From: Anaerosoma tenue
Lineage (GTDB): Bacteria > Actinomycetota > Coriobacteriia > Anaerosomatales > Anaerosomataceae
Direction: 5' to 3'
Assembly (NCBI RefSeq): GCF_023161965.1
Contig: NZ_JALNTY010000001.1
Span: forward strand, 496,001 to 560,000
DNA: 64,000 nt
Below the pieces are notes generated by a model. It worked only from the letters and a program-made list of their open reading frames with translations. It searched no databases and was not told the DNA's origin. Positions 29,169-37,132 of this stretch are shown here, one piece after another (position 1 is the first letter of the stretch; each line of letters begins with the position of its first letter). Made by a program: the position numbers and the translations under genes.

Positions 29169-29768
29169 TCATTGGGCGGCCGGAGCCTCGGTCGAAGCCG
29201 CGGCCATGACGTACACTTCGATGGTGCCTGATACGTCGATGTACGCGTCCACTTCCTCGGTCTCCGGCACATACGTGAACGTCATCACGGTCACTCGCGT
29301 CCCACGGTCGAGGTTGTTCACCCGTCGGCAGAAGTCGATGACATCCGCCCACTGCCCCGTGCAGCCCACCGTGAGCTCCACCACGTCATACGCCTGTGAA
29401 GAGCCGTCTTCGGCCACCGGCGCTGCCGAGATGTCGCCTACGGAGATCGTGGGCAACTCCACGCCCGCCGCGTTCGCCACATCCTGAAGCTCGATGATCA
29501 CCGAGGGAAGCTGCGGCGAATCGGGCACCTGGTTGGCGATCTGCATGAGCTCGACCTCATTGGCGGCTGCCTGAGCCTTGACGCTCTGACGGCGCGCCAG
29601 CAGAGCCTGGGCCGTCTGCAACTCCGTCTGGGCCGCTGCGATCTCCGTGTCCACTGCCGAGGCCTGCTGGAACTTCGGCAGGATCGCCAGGACCACGAAC
29701 GCGATCGTAAGGACCGCGATGACGCCGATCGCGATGTACATCTGCATCTGGGCTGAAAGACGGTTCAT
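29169..29768 (-). CDS. pilO: type IV pilus assembly protein PilO
   Basis: Single-pass inner-membrane protein that dimerises with PilN. The protein is 199 residues. A membrane helix occupies about 9-30 (YIAIGVIAVLTIAFVVLAI), then a coiled coil (IAAAQTELQTAQALLARRQ) and a periplasmic-type ferredoxin-like domain (VVELTVGCTGQWADVIDFC). The second ATG (29768) is chosen because GGAGG is 10 bases upstream; the first sits on top of it. It follows pilN by 80 bases. Confidence 0.88.
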   Translation of the reverse strand: MNRLSAQMQMYIAIGVIAVLTIAFVVLAILPKFQQASAVDTEIAAAQTELQTAQALLARRQSVKAQAAANEVELMQIANQVPDSPQLPSVIIELQDVANAAGVELPTISVGDISAAPVAEDGSSQAYDVVELTVGCTGQWADVIDFCRRVNNLDRGTRVTVMTFTYVPETEEVDAYIDVSGTIEVYVMAAASTEAPAAQ

Positions 29769-29850
29769 CGCAGACATCCTCCGCTACGGGGCGAACGTAC
29801 TCGGCGGGGCAGGCTCACCCGTCGCGGGTCTGTTGTATCCATGTATCGCA

Positions 29851-30441
29851 TCACTCGGCCTCACCCTCTGTGGCCGGGGGCACGACTTTCGACGTGATGG
29901 TGTACTGGATCGCGTCCTGCTCGGCGAACTCGGTCTTCACCGAGCTGGCGAGCCAGACGTCGCTGAGGTCTTCGAGGTCCGCAAGCCTCACGAGCGCTTT
30001 GGCGATCGCCTTGTGGCCGAGGTCCGGGACATCGTCCGGGGAGTCTATCGCGTACCCCGCGAGAGAGATACCCGCATCTTCATCAACGGCCATCGTCTGC
30101 ACCCACAGGTCCGAGGGGAGCACCAGCGACACCTCGTCGAGCAGCTTCGCCCAGTCGATCCGGCCGCCGAGAGCCGCCTGGACGGTGGCCTGGCGCTCCT
30201 CGAGCTCGCTTGCCCGGGTCTCGAAGATGGCGAGTTGATCGGCCTGCGCCTGGATGGCCTGGGCCTCCTGCTGGACGGCCGCGAGTTCGTCCTTCTTGTT
30301 CTGGAGCCTGTAGTTGGCGACACCCCACACGCCCGCAAGGAGCACCGCGATCACGATCGCCGCAACGACGACCCATATGATGCGGCGTTCCGCCTGCCGG
30401 CGCTCGAGTATCTCCGGAGGAAGCAGGTTCACACGCATCAT
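29851..30441 (-). CDS. pilN: type IV pilus assembly protein PilN
   Basis: Inner-membrane protein of 196 residues whose cytoplasmic tail docks on PilM. The tail contains MRVNLLPPE, the conserved INLLP-type PilM-binding motif. A membrane helix follows (about 21-43), then a long coiled coil (KKDELAAVQQEAQAIQAQADQL) and a small alpha/beta domain. The start overlaps the pilM stop (ATGATG over TGA), showing tight coupling. Either adjacent ATG could be used. Confidence 0.92.
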   Translation of the reverse strand: MMRVNLLPPEILERRQAERRIIWVVVAAIVIAVLLAGVWGVANYRLQNKKDELAAVQQEAQAIQAQADQLAIFETRASELEERQATVQAALGGRIDWAKLLDEVSLVLPSDLWVQTMAVDEDAGISLAGYAIDSPDDVPDLGHKAIAKALVRLADLEDLSDVWLASSVKTEFAEQDAIQYTITSKVVPPATEGEAE

Positions 30442-31559
30442 GACTGCAACCCCCCCAACGCCAGACCGATCGCCGTGACGGCACCCATCCTATCGGAGCC
30501 GAGCGCCTGCTGGGCGCCGGAAGCAACGTTGATCCTCTCGAACGGGTCGGCCACGAGCACCTGGGCCTGCAGCCCCTTCTCGAGATACGAGGCGAGGTTC
30601 CGCAACTGCGCGCCGCTTCCGGTAAGGAGGATGCGCTGGATGCTGCGCACCTGCGCCGTCTGCGTGAGGTAGTAGTCGAGCGATCGCCGTACTTCAGCGA
30701 TGAACTTGTTGACCTCCCGCTCGATGGACTCCTGCACCACCGGCACGTACTCGGGATCCACCCCCTGGATCGCGGTGTCAGCGCCGGCGTCGATGCTCGG
30801 CAGTCCGACGCGGCGCTTCAGATCCTCGGCCTCGTCGAACCCGATATTGAGCACGTTGGCCACGGCGTGGGTGAACGTGCTGCCAGCGAGCGACGATATC
30901 CTGTTGAAGCGCGGCACGCCGCGTTCCACCACGGTGATATTGGTGAGGCCGGACGAGATGTGGATGATGGCGGTGGCCTGGCCGTCGTCGTCGGGCAGGA
31001 CCTGATCGCTATCGCCCATCAACGCACGCACCACCGCGAACGAGGAGACGTCGATCTGGTCGAGCTTGAGTCCGGCCCCCTCGACCGCCGACACGGTGTT
31101 GGCGATCATCTCGCGGTGCGCGGCGACCAGCAGCACCTCCATCATGTGCTCGTCGCTCTGCGTCATGTAGTCGCCGATGATCTGGAAGTCGAGGATGGAG
31201 TCCTCGACGGCCATAGGGATGTAATCCTGAGCCTGATACTGGATCGCGCTCTGCAGCTCGCCGCGCTCCATGAACGGAAGGTCGATGAGCCGCACGATCA
31301 CGCGCTGGTTGGAGACGCCGACATTGACGTTCTTGCCGCGCACCTTGGAGTGGCGCCAGAGGTCCTTGATCGCCGCTGCCACAGCGCCCGTGTCGACGAT
31401 CTCGCCGTCAGCGACTGCGCCCATGGGAACAGGAACCGAGCCATACCCGGTCAGCGTGAAGCCGGAACCGGTCGACTTGACCTGGGCGACCCTTACGTGA
31501 TCGGTCCCGATGTCGAGACCACAAGCGGTCTGACCTGAGCCGATGGAGAGGGAACCCAA
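30438..31559 (-). CDS. pilM: type IV pilus actin-like ATPase PilM
   Basis: Cytoplasmic actin/FtsA-fold protein that binds PilN and links to the motor. The protein is 373 residues. Nucleotide-binding elements are visible: phosphate 1 loop CGLDIGTDHVRVAQVK, phosphate 2 region AIIHISSGLTNITVVERG, and adenosine loop ILLTGSGAQLRNLASYLEK. The start is TTG at 31559 with AGGAGG six bases upstream, a well-supported minor start codon. A TTGACA element lies about 150 bases upstream, so pilM-N-O-P may have its own promoter. Confidence 0.95.
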   Translation of the reverse strand: MGSLSIGSGQTACGLDIGTDHVRVAQVKSTGSGFTLTGYGSVPVPMGAVADGEIVDTGAVAAAIKDLWRHSKVRGKNVNVGVSNQRVIVRLIDLPFMERGELQSAIQYQAQDYIPMAVEDSILDFQIIGDYMTQSDEHMMEVLLVAAHREMIANTVSAVEGAGLKLDQIDVSSFAVVRALMGDSDQVLPDDDGQATAIIHISSGLTNITVVERGVPRFNRISSLAGSTFTHAVANVLNIGFDEAEDLKRRVGLPSIDAGADTAIQGVDPEYVPVVQESIEREVNKFIAEVRRSLDYYLTQTAQVRSIQRILLTGSGAQLRNLASYLEKGLQAQVLVADPFERINVASGAQQALGSDRMGAVTAIGLALGGLQS

Positions 31560-31712
31560 CGGTGTCCTCCTTCTGCTTCTGCTGCTACGGCAAGACTGCG
31601 ACTGGTACTGCTACTGCGACGTTCCCCCGGACTGACGTGCTCCATATGCAGGCATCCGAGAATCTGCATACAGCACATAGTTGGGACTATCGAACATCAG
31701 TTCATGCCGGGT

Positions 31713-31718
31713 TGTCAA
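31713..31718 (-). promoter_or_regulatory. candidate -35 element upstream of pilM
   Basis: A perfect TTGACA on the minus strand in the 186-base gap between the PilX-like gene and pilM. TTCGAT lies 18 bases downstream as a weak -10 box, with GATAGT at 21 bases as an alternative. No other gene or recognisable riboswitch motif is seen in this gap. Confidence 0.35.
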
Positions 31719-31745
31719 TAGCGGCCGGTCGTCACGCATGGCTGA

Positions 31746-33365
31746 TCACCCTCGCGTCCACAGTCCTGGCGCGAGCAGACCGGAGCCGGAACCGGGTAGC
31801 GAGTCGGGCAGATAATCGGGAAGCAACGGGTTGGTGACCAACGTGCAGTTGTTGGCCGTGAACTCCATCTGTGTGGCGAGGACGGTGCCCCTGACCAGCA
31901 TGTTGTTGGTGGTGAAGTGCGCTGTGCCGAGGCAGTAGTACGCGCCCGCATAATCGGGCAGGATGTCCCTGAGCGCCTCGCGGTCGGAGGCCGATGTGCC
32001 GGCCAGCGGGTTGTTGCCTCCCTGGTTGAACCAGATGTCGCCGGGCGTCACCAGTCCGAGCGCCCATTTGTTGTTCTCCCCCTGGACGTTCGTGCCGTAG
32101 GGCCGTAGATCGCACTCCATCGCGATATCGCCATTCGCTACGATCGTGCCATTACCGACGTACGTGATCGGACCCGCACTGCGATCGAACGTCACCGGGC
32201 CGTCCACGAATACCGTGCCGCTGATGTACAACACGCCGGTAGCCGCGTTGTAGGAGAAATCGTCCCAGCGGTTCGCCGGATACGAGTCGACGCCGGTCGG
32301 CCCCGGGCCGGCGATCATCACGCCATCGGTGGTGTTCACCGAACCCCACGCGCCAAAGCTCGTGTTCCCGATCGTGAGCGCAGTGGCACCGGTCCCCAGA
32401 CTGCTCACCACACCGCTCTCCGGGCCGATGAACTTGTACGGTTGCGATGAACCGGGGTTCGCCATCGCCCTGCTCCAGGTGGTGGTGTTGGGCGGTTGCA
32501 TGTTGTCATACCGCGCGGGGTCGTTCTCGATGTCGGTCTCGAGGTTGATGAGATCGGTCGACCCCATGATGTTGTCGAACGACTCGTCCTTGGCCAGTTG
32601 TGCCGACTCCTCGATGCCCACCTGGTCGAGCGGCGGCAGCGAGATCTCCGGAACCCTCGATACACGCGTACCGACGTACACGCCAACACCCTTGCCCGTA
32701 CCGCTTCCGGTGTTCTCGGGGATGGCCGGCAGCCCGTCGGTAGGGATGCCGTCGCAATAGACCTTGATCGGCTGCACCTCGATGCCGAGCCAGGAGTTCG
32801 GGTTCTTGCGGCGTATCACGCCGTTCTTCACGAAGAGCGGACCCTCGAGCACAGCCATGTTCGCCTGGATGTTGAGGTCGCCCTGCATGTAGAACGGGCC
32901 CACGATGCTCGACGTGCCGTTCAGCGCCGAGGAGCCGCTCATCAGCGAGTCGGAGCCGGTGGAGAGGTTCATCTCCCACAGGTTGATGAAGTAGAACCGC
33001 TGCTGGACCGTCTCGGTCACGCCATCAGGACCCGTTCCCACCGACGTGAGCACCCACTCGCTGTCGCCCAGATCCTCGATCGTGATCGAGTAGGCCCCGT
33101 CCGGTGTCGACCCCACGATCGGACCGCCTGCGGCCATGGCCACGGCAGTTGCCTCCGTGAACGTGGACAGGACCTCGTCCAGCCCGCTCGAGGCGACGCG
33201 GAACGCCTTGGTGTCGTTCTCCATCTGCACGGACTCGTGTAGCGCCTGGCTCGCGATGGTGTAGCTCGTCACCGCCAGGATCGAGATGACCACGCCGATC
33301 CCGAGCACAGTGACGAGGGCGACCCCGCGGTCGTCCCTGATCATCGAACGCAGTCTGCGCCCCAT
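31746..33365 (-). CDS. PilX-like large pilus-associated protein
   Basis: A 539-residue protein of the pilus operon, exact role unknown. The N-terminus is a short basic segment with GVALVTVLGIGVVISILAVTS, a hydrophobic helix of the PilX/type IV pilin kind but without a canonical Gly-Phe-Thr-Leu-x-Glu cleavage site. The remainder is extracytoplasmic and rich in Gly, Asn, Thr and Ser. Its strand-rich C-terminal half (VGNGTIVANGDIAMECDL, FTTNNMLVRGTVLATQ) suggests a beta-solenoid. The start at 33365 is preferred because GAAGGAG lies 10 bases upstream. It probably sits at or near the pilus tip with the two minor pilins upstream. Confidence 0.6.
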   Translation of the reverse strand: MGRRLRSMIRDDRGVALVTVLGIGVVISILAVTSYTIASQALHESVQMENDTKAFRVASSGLDEVLSTFTEATAVAMAAGGPIVGSTPDGAYSITIEDLGDSEWVLTSVGTGPDGVTETVQQRFYFINLWEMNLSTGSDSLMSGSSALNGTSSIVGPFYMQGDLNIQANMAVLEGPLFVKNGVIRRKNPNSWLGIEVQPIKVYCDGIPTDGLPAIPENTGSGTGKGVGVYVGTRVSRVPEISLPPLDQVGIEESAQLAKDESFDNIMGSTDLINLETDIENDPARYDNMQPPNTTTWSRAMANPGSSQPYKFIGPESGVVSSLGTGATALTIGNTSFGAWGSVNTTDGVMIAGPGPTGVDSYPANRWDDFSYNAATGVLYISGTVFVDGPVTFDRSAGPITYVGNGTIVANGDIAMECDLRPYGTNVQGENNKWALGLVTPGDIWFNQGGNNPLAGTSASDREALRDILPDYAGAYYCLGTAHFTTNNMLVRGTVLATQMEFTANNCTLVTNPLLPDYLPDSLPGSGSGLLAPGLWTRG

Positions 33366-33395
33366 TCTGACCCGCTCCTTCAGCATCAGCTGACC

Positions 33396-33941
33396 TCAGT
33401 TCCGTATGAAGACCGTGCGGCTGTCGCTCAGTGTTGAGTCACGGTACGACACCATCAGCGTGACCTCCACGTGTGTGGCGTCGTTCGCCACATCACTCAT
33501 GTCCGTGATCTCGCCATCAGGACCGTAGTACCGGAACAGCGGCACACCTGCTGCGATGTTGGCATTCGACTCCGACCACACGGTCTGCTCGGCCGTACCA
33601 CTGGCGGCCGTCCCCCGCGTGACGAGTAGCTGCGTTCCGTTCACTTCGAACTGCCAGCGCTCCTGAACGCCATCCGCGTTCTGGTCGGTGAAGACGGCGA
33701 CCCGGTTCTGCTGGACACCGGGGTAGCTGACATCGAACCCGAGGGACTGGGTGAACACCTGATCGACCAGGTCCAGCGGCGCGGCTATCTCCTCGCTCAC
33801 GAGCGCCTGCTCGTCGCTGAAGGCCGTGCCGCTCATCGCGATATGCATACCGCCGTAGGCGACGCCCATGATGATGCCGAGCAGACCGATCACGGCGATC
33901 AGTTCGCTGAGCGTATAACCGTCATCGTGGCGAAGAGACAT
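33396..33941 (-). CDS. minor type IV prepilin
   Basis: A 181-residue minor pilin. The leader MSLRHDDG ends at a prepilin peptidase site Gly8-Tyr9, with Glu at mature position 5 (YTLSE) and hydrophobic helix LIAVIGLLGIIMGVAYGG. The rest is a small globular domain with no cysteines. The ATG at 33941 begins two bases after the stop of the large minor prepilin. An overlapping GTG nine bases earlier is possible. It probably belongs to the tip complex. Confidence 0.82.
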   Translation of the reverse strand: MSLRHDDGYTLSELIAVIGLLGIIMGVAYGGMHIAMSGTAFSDEQALVSEEIAAPLDLVDQVFTQSLGFDVSYPGVQQNRVAVFTDQNADGVQERWQFEVNGTQLLVTRGTAASGTAEQTVWSESNANIAAGVPLFRYYGPDGEITDMSDVANDATHVEVTLMVSYRDSTLSDSRTVFIRN

Positions 33942-33943
33942 CG

Positions 33944-35509
33944 TCACCACGTTCCTTCAGTGAACGTGTACGTGCCGGAAGCGCTGGACGCGGTGCTCAC
34001 GGTGTTGGAGACCACCGTCTGAGCGGTACCGCCACTGTAGCCCTCAGGAGTGAACGTGACCTCGACCCGGTACGAACGCACCGGGAAGCTCATGTTCTTG
34101 CCGCTCACCTCGACCGTGTCCTCACACGTTGCGGATGGCCCTGTCTGGACCACGGTCTCAGCGCCATCGGTGATCCGATAGAACGTATACGTGATGCCGT
34201 CGGATACCGGGAACTGCGGCAGTGAGCCACTCAGGTTCGACGTGACGACGTAGGAATACGTGCTCCCCTGTCTGCTGGCGTCCACTGTGTAGGTGCCTGA
34301 AACGAGCGGCCGTGACACGAATATGGTGTTGACCCAGCCGGAGCGCCAACGCGGACTCTTGGCGCGCACGTGTGTGATGTAGCGCCGGAAAGGCAGCGTT
34401 TCGATAGCGTGAGACATCGTGTCGCCATCGTAAGCGCTCGCGTCGGACCACTCGTACGAGTCGACGTAGTTCCAACCGAGCCACGACTCCTCGTAGGTAT
34501 CCCACAGATCCTGCCGGTGCCAGACCACATCGTACCCCTCGGCGCCGTGAGACCCGTCCATCACCTTGGGCCAGGAGATCGATGTGCTCGTTGCCGACTC
34601 AGGCAGCGCCGCCACCGATGCCGGGGCAGGCGGCGCGAAGTTGTCCACGAGGTAGTAGCGGACCACGTCGTCCGATCGCGCCGGGGTGGCATTGTCGGTG
34701 ACGGTGGCCTTCAGGGTGCGCCACCCGTCCTGTACCTGTCGCACGTCATACGGAGCACCCACCTCCGGATACACCGTCTCGATCTCGTTGGTGTCCCACA
34801 TGAACAGCAGGAGCGTGGAGCTAAACGACTGTGTGCCGCCAGGCCAGACGGCAGGGTCTCCATCAGGGTTCTCGCAGGGGAAGCCGTACGACACCTGCAC
34901 GCTGGCGATAGTCCGGCCTTCGGCAGCGGCCGCCTCGACGTCGATGTAGAACGGCTGTGCGGCCGTGCTGTACTGTTCGGGCTCAAGCCCCAGCGGGGCC
35001 CACGAGGTGTCCCAGGCCACGGCGCGGTCAGGCGGCATCAACGAACCCCAGGTGATCGTCGGGTCCAGCGCGTCCGAAGGCGTGGTGAGGAACTGTTCCC
35101 TGTCGCGGACCGTCACCTCTGTGCTGGTGTTCGTCACCCCTCCGCGGCCATCGGCGATGGTGATGTCCACCACGAGCGTCTTCAGGGCGTCGTTGCCCAC
35201 CACGGGGGTGACGGTGGGATGGATCGTGATGGTATACCCGTTGGTCACCTGGACCGTCTCGGTGGTAAGCACGCCACCTTCTGTCACCAGGGCGACATCC
35301 TCGAACGGCAACGCGTGCACCGACTCGATGTACGCGTTGAGCGCGTTGGTGAGGATGTTCTTCTCTTTAGCCTGGGCGCCCATCAGCGTGGTGCGACCCA
35401 CAAGGCCGAGCACACCCGATAGGATGATGAACATGATGACCGCCGCCGCCATGATCTCGACGATCGTCATACCGTCATCGCGCCGCGCCCGTTCCCAGAT
35501 GCCCCTCAT
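33944..35509 (-). CDS. large modular minor prepilin with fibronectin-like region
   Basis: A 521-residue prepilin, about four times the usual pilin size. A 13-residue leader ends in Gly and is followed by MTIVEIMAAAVIMFIILSG, with Glu5 of the mature protein present. After the pilin-like stalk lie beta-rich modules. One (PPAPASVAALPES...ISWPKV...GYDVVWHRQ) looks like a fibronectin type III domain, with aromatic-rich loops (WLGWNYVDSYEW). A final Ser/Thr-rich domain contains a single Cys. The size and layout suggest a tip adhesin or receptor-binding pilin. The start at 35509 is uncertain because several Met residues precede it; no strong ribosome-binding site helps. Confidence 0.72.
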   Translation of the reverse strand: MRGIWERARRDDGMTIVEIMAAAVIMFIILSGVLGLVGRTTLMGAQAKEKNILTNALNAYIESVHALPFEDVALVTEGGVLTTETVQVTNGYTITIHPTVTPVVGNDALKTLVVDITIADGRGGVTNTSTEVTVRDREQFLTTPSDALDPTITWGSLMPPDRAVAWDTSWAPLGLEPEQYSTAAQPFYIDVEAAAAEGRTIASVQVSYGFPCENPDGDPAVWPGGTQSFSSTLLLFMWDTNEIETVYPEVGAPYDVRQVQDGWRTLKATVTDNATPARSDDVVRYYLVDNFAPPAPASVAALPESATSTSISWPKVMDGSHGAEGYDVVWHRQDLWDTYEESWLGWNYVDSYEWSDASAYDGDTMSHAIETLPFRRYITHVRAKSPRWRSGWVNTIFVSRPLVSGTYTVDASRQGSTYSYVVTSNLSGSLPQFPVSDGITYTFYRITDGAETVVQTGPSATCEDTVEVSGKNMSFPVRSYRVEVTFTPEGYSGGTAQTVVSNTVSTASSASGTYTFTEGTW

Positions 35510-35650
35510 CTGTCCCACTTCCATCCAACACGCCATGGACGACATCGCACTATGCGCATGCCGCTGTTGCATGGCTCTGTCTGCTGTATCGGCAGTGGCC
35601 GCGCCTCACTTGAGCGTCCGGCTTCCTCGCCGAGCATTCTAGCAGCCCGT

Positions 35651-36490
35651 TCACGCGATACCCACGAGGCTCAGATAGCCGCTCACGAGCGCAGGTCCAA
35701 GGACGGCTGTTATGGCAGCACCAGCGGCAAGCCACGGGCCGAACGGGACACGCCGTTGCGAGAGGTCGCGCCCACGCGCGATGACCGCGCCGCCGACCGC
35801 TCCGAGGAGACTGGCGACGAAGAAGGTCACGAGAACGTACGGACCAAGGAACAAGCCGAGCGCACCGAGCAACTTGACATCTCCCATACCGAACCCGCTC
35901 CGCCCTCGTATCGCGCTGTACACGAATGCGATCATCGCTGGCAGACCCGCACCGAGCAGCACCCCGATGAGCGAGAGGGCGAGCGGGTGCGCAGCCACAC
36001 CGCTAGCACCGTCCGCGGTAAGAGGCACGACATGCGCCCCACCGAGCTCCGAGAGAAGAGCGCCAAGAAGCCCGACGGCTGCGAGCGTGGCGACGAGCGG
36101 GTTCGGCAGCCGCATGTGCTCGAGGTCGATCAGCGAGAGCGCGAGCAGGAACCAGAAGAGCGCCGCACCGAACAGAGCGCGCGCACCCGGCCCCCACACG
36201 AGAGCCGCCGCAACGAAGAGCGCGCCCGATACCGCCTCGACAAGCGGATACCGCGGAGCGATCGGCTTGTGGCAGTGACGGCAACGGCCACGCAGAACGA
36301 GCCACGAGACCACAGGGATGTTGTCGTACCAGGCGATCGGTGTGTCGCAGCCGGGGCAGTGCGAGCCGGGGTGCGCGATGGACTCACCGCGCGGGACACG
36401 CCAGATCACGACGTTGGCGAAACTGCCGAACAGCAGCCCGAAGAGTCCCATCGAGAGAGTGAAGTACCACCCGGGGATGTCGAACGCCAC
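35651..36490 (-). CDS. pilD: prepilin peptidase (A24 family)
   Basis: Membrane aspartic protease that cleaves and N-methylates prepilins. The protein is 279 residues with about seven hydrophobic segments. The N-terminal methylase-like domain keeps both zinc pairs (Cys45/Cys48 and Cys70/Cys73). The second catalytic Asp lies in GFGMGDVKLLGALGLF, and the first is probably in SLIDLEHMRLPN. The gap after it (35510-35650) holds a TAGAAT -10-like hexamer at 35636-35641 that may serve the minor pilin genes. A single prepilin peptidase gene between aroE and aroC (Rv2551c) is recalled from M. tuberculosis. Confidence 0.95.
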   Translation of the reverse strand: MAFDIPGWYFTLSMGLFGLLFGSFANVVIWRVPRGESIAHPGSHCPGCDTPIAWYDNIPVVSWLVLRGRCRHCHKPIAPRYPLVEAVSGALFVAAALVWGPGARALFGAALFWFLLALSLIDLEHMRLPNPLVATLAAVGLLGALLSELGGAHVVPLTADGASGVAAHPLALSLIGVLLGAGLPAMIAFVYSAIRGRSGFGMGDVKLLGALGLFLGPYVLVTFFVASLLGAVGGAVIARGRDLSQRRVPFGPWLAAGAAITAVLGPALVSGYLSLVGIA

Positions 36491-36550
36491 GCCACACCTC
36501 TCGTTGCACGGATGTCAGCGCACAGCATACCGCAGATGGCACCGGGCGAA

Positions 36551-36584
36551 GCAAAGGACCGGCGGTCGCCCGCCGGTCCTTTGC
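36551..36584 (-). terminator. strong hairpin after the pilin gene
   Basis: Perfect 15-bp arms gcaaaggaccggcgg (36551-36565) and ccgccggtcctttgc (36570-36584) around a four-base loop, placed between the pilin stop and pilD. Read on the minus strand the helix ends in CTTTGC without a longer U-run. It could terminate most transcripts while allowing limited read-through to pilD, or protect the 3' end of an abundant pilin mRNA. Confidence 0.65.
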
Positions 36585-36619
36585 TCACGTGCACCGGATG
36601 AACTCCGGCTTGGTGAAGG

Positions 36620-37033
36620 CTACTCGTAGTTGTGCTCTCCGCCAGTACCGTCTCCGTCGACGTCAAACACACACGAGAAGTCGCCATCGGTAACCGTGTA
36701 TGCAGTCGTACCGTCAGACGGGCACACGGTGGAGCCGTCCCAGTCCTTCACGTAGATGCCTGTCGTGCCGTCGGCCGCCTCCGCGGTTCCGAGCGCAGCC
36801 TCGGCAGTTGCCAGGTCATCAATGGTGGTCTTGTCGTTGTTCGGGTTCGCCGCAGCCCACTGCTCGGTTGCACCGTCGAGGGTACGCAGGTTCGACTGGC
36901 AGGCGCTCCTGCGCGCCGAATCACTGGCCGCGTTGAACACAGGGATAGCGATAGCAACAAGGATACCGATAATGAGAACCACGACCATGAGCTCGACGAG
37001 GGTGAAGCCCTCATCCTTCCTGAACATCCGCAT
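36620..37033 (-). CDS. pilA: major type IV pilin
   Basis: Pilus subunit of 137 residues. A nine-residue leader MRMFRKDEG is cut before [22 protein letters not shown], the canonical sequence with Glu5. The globular part is acidic, with Asp/Thr/Gly-rich loops and three cysteines (45, 104, 121); the last two could form a C-terminal disulfide loop. The Shine-Dalgarno GGAGGTGA before the ATG is one of the strongest in the window, fitting high expression, as does the downstream hairpin at 36551-36584. It lies between pilC and pilD. Confidence 0.92.
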   Translation of the reverse strand: MRMFRKDEGFTLVELMVVVLIIGILVAIAIPVFNAASDSARRSACQSNLRTLDGATEQWAAANPNNDKTTIDDLATAEAALGTAEAADGTTGIYVKDWDGSTVCPSDGTTAYTVTDGDFSCVFDVDGDGTGGEHNYE

Positions 37034-37065
37034 CGATGTTCACCTCCCTTTCACTTGCGGACATG

Positions 37066-37081
37066 AGCGGGAATCCCCGCT
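37066..37081 (-). other. short hairpin in the pilin 5' region
   Basis: AGCGGG (37066-37071) pairs with CCCGCT (37076-37081) in the 99-base gap between pilC and the pilin gene. It could be a processing or stabilising element for the pilin mRNA. A TACTAG hexamer at 37080-37085 overlaps it and could be a -10 box instead. Confidence 0.3.
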
Positions 37082-37132
37082 AGTACACTTATCGGCAGTG
37101 CGGTTCGGGACTTTAGAACGAATCCCGCAAAG

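Noticed and set aside
31560-31745. Possible c-di-GMP riboswitch before pilM
   Set aside because: No GEMM-type conserved core was found on reading either strand; only a TTGACA element and short CAG/TAC-like repeats are seen.
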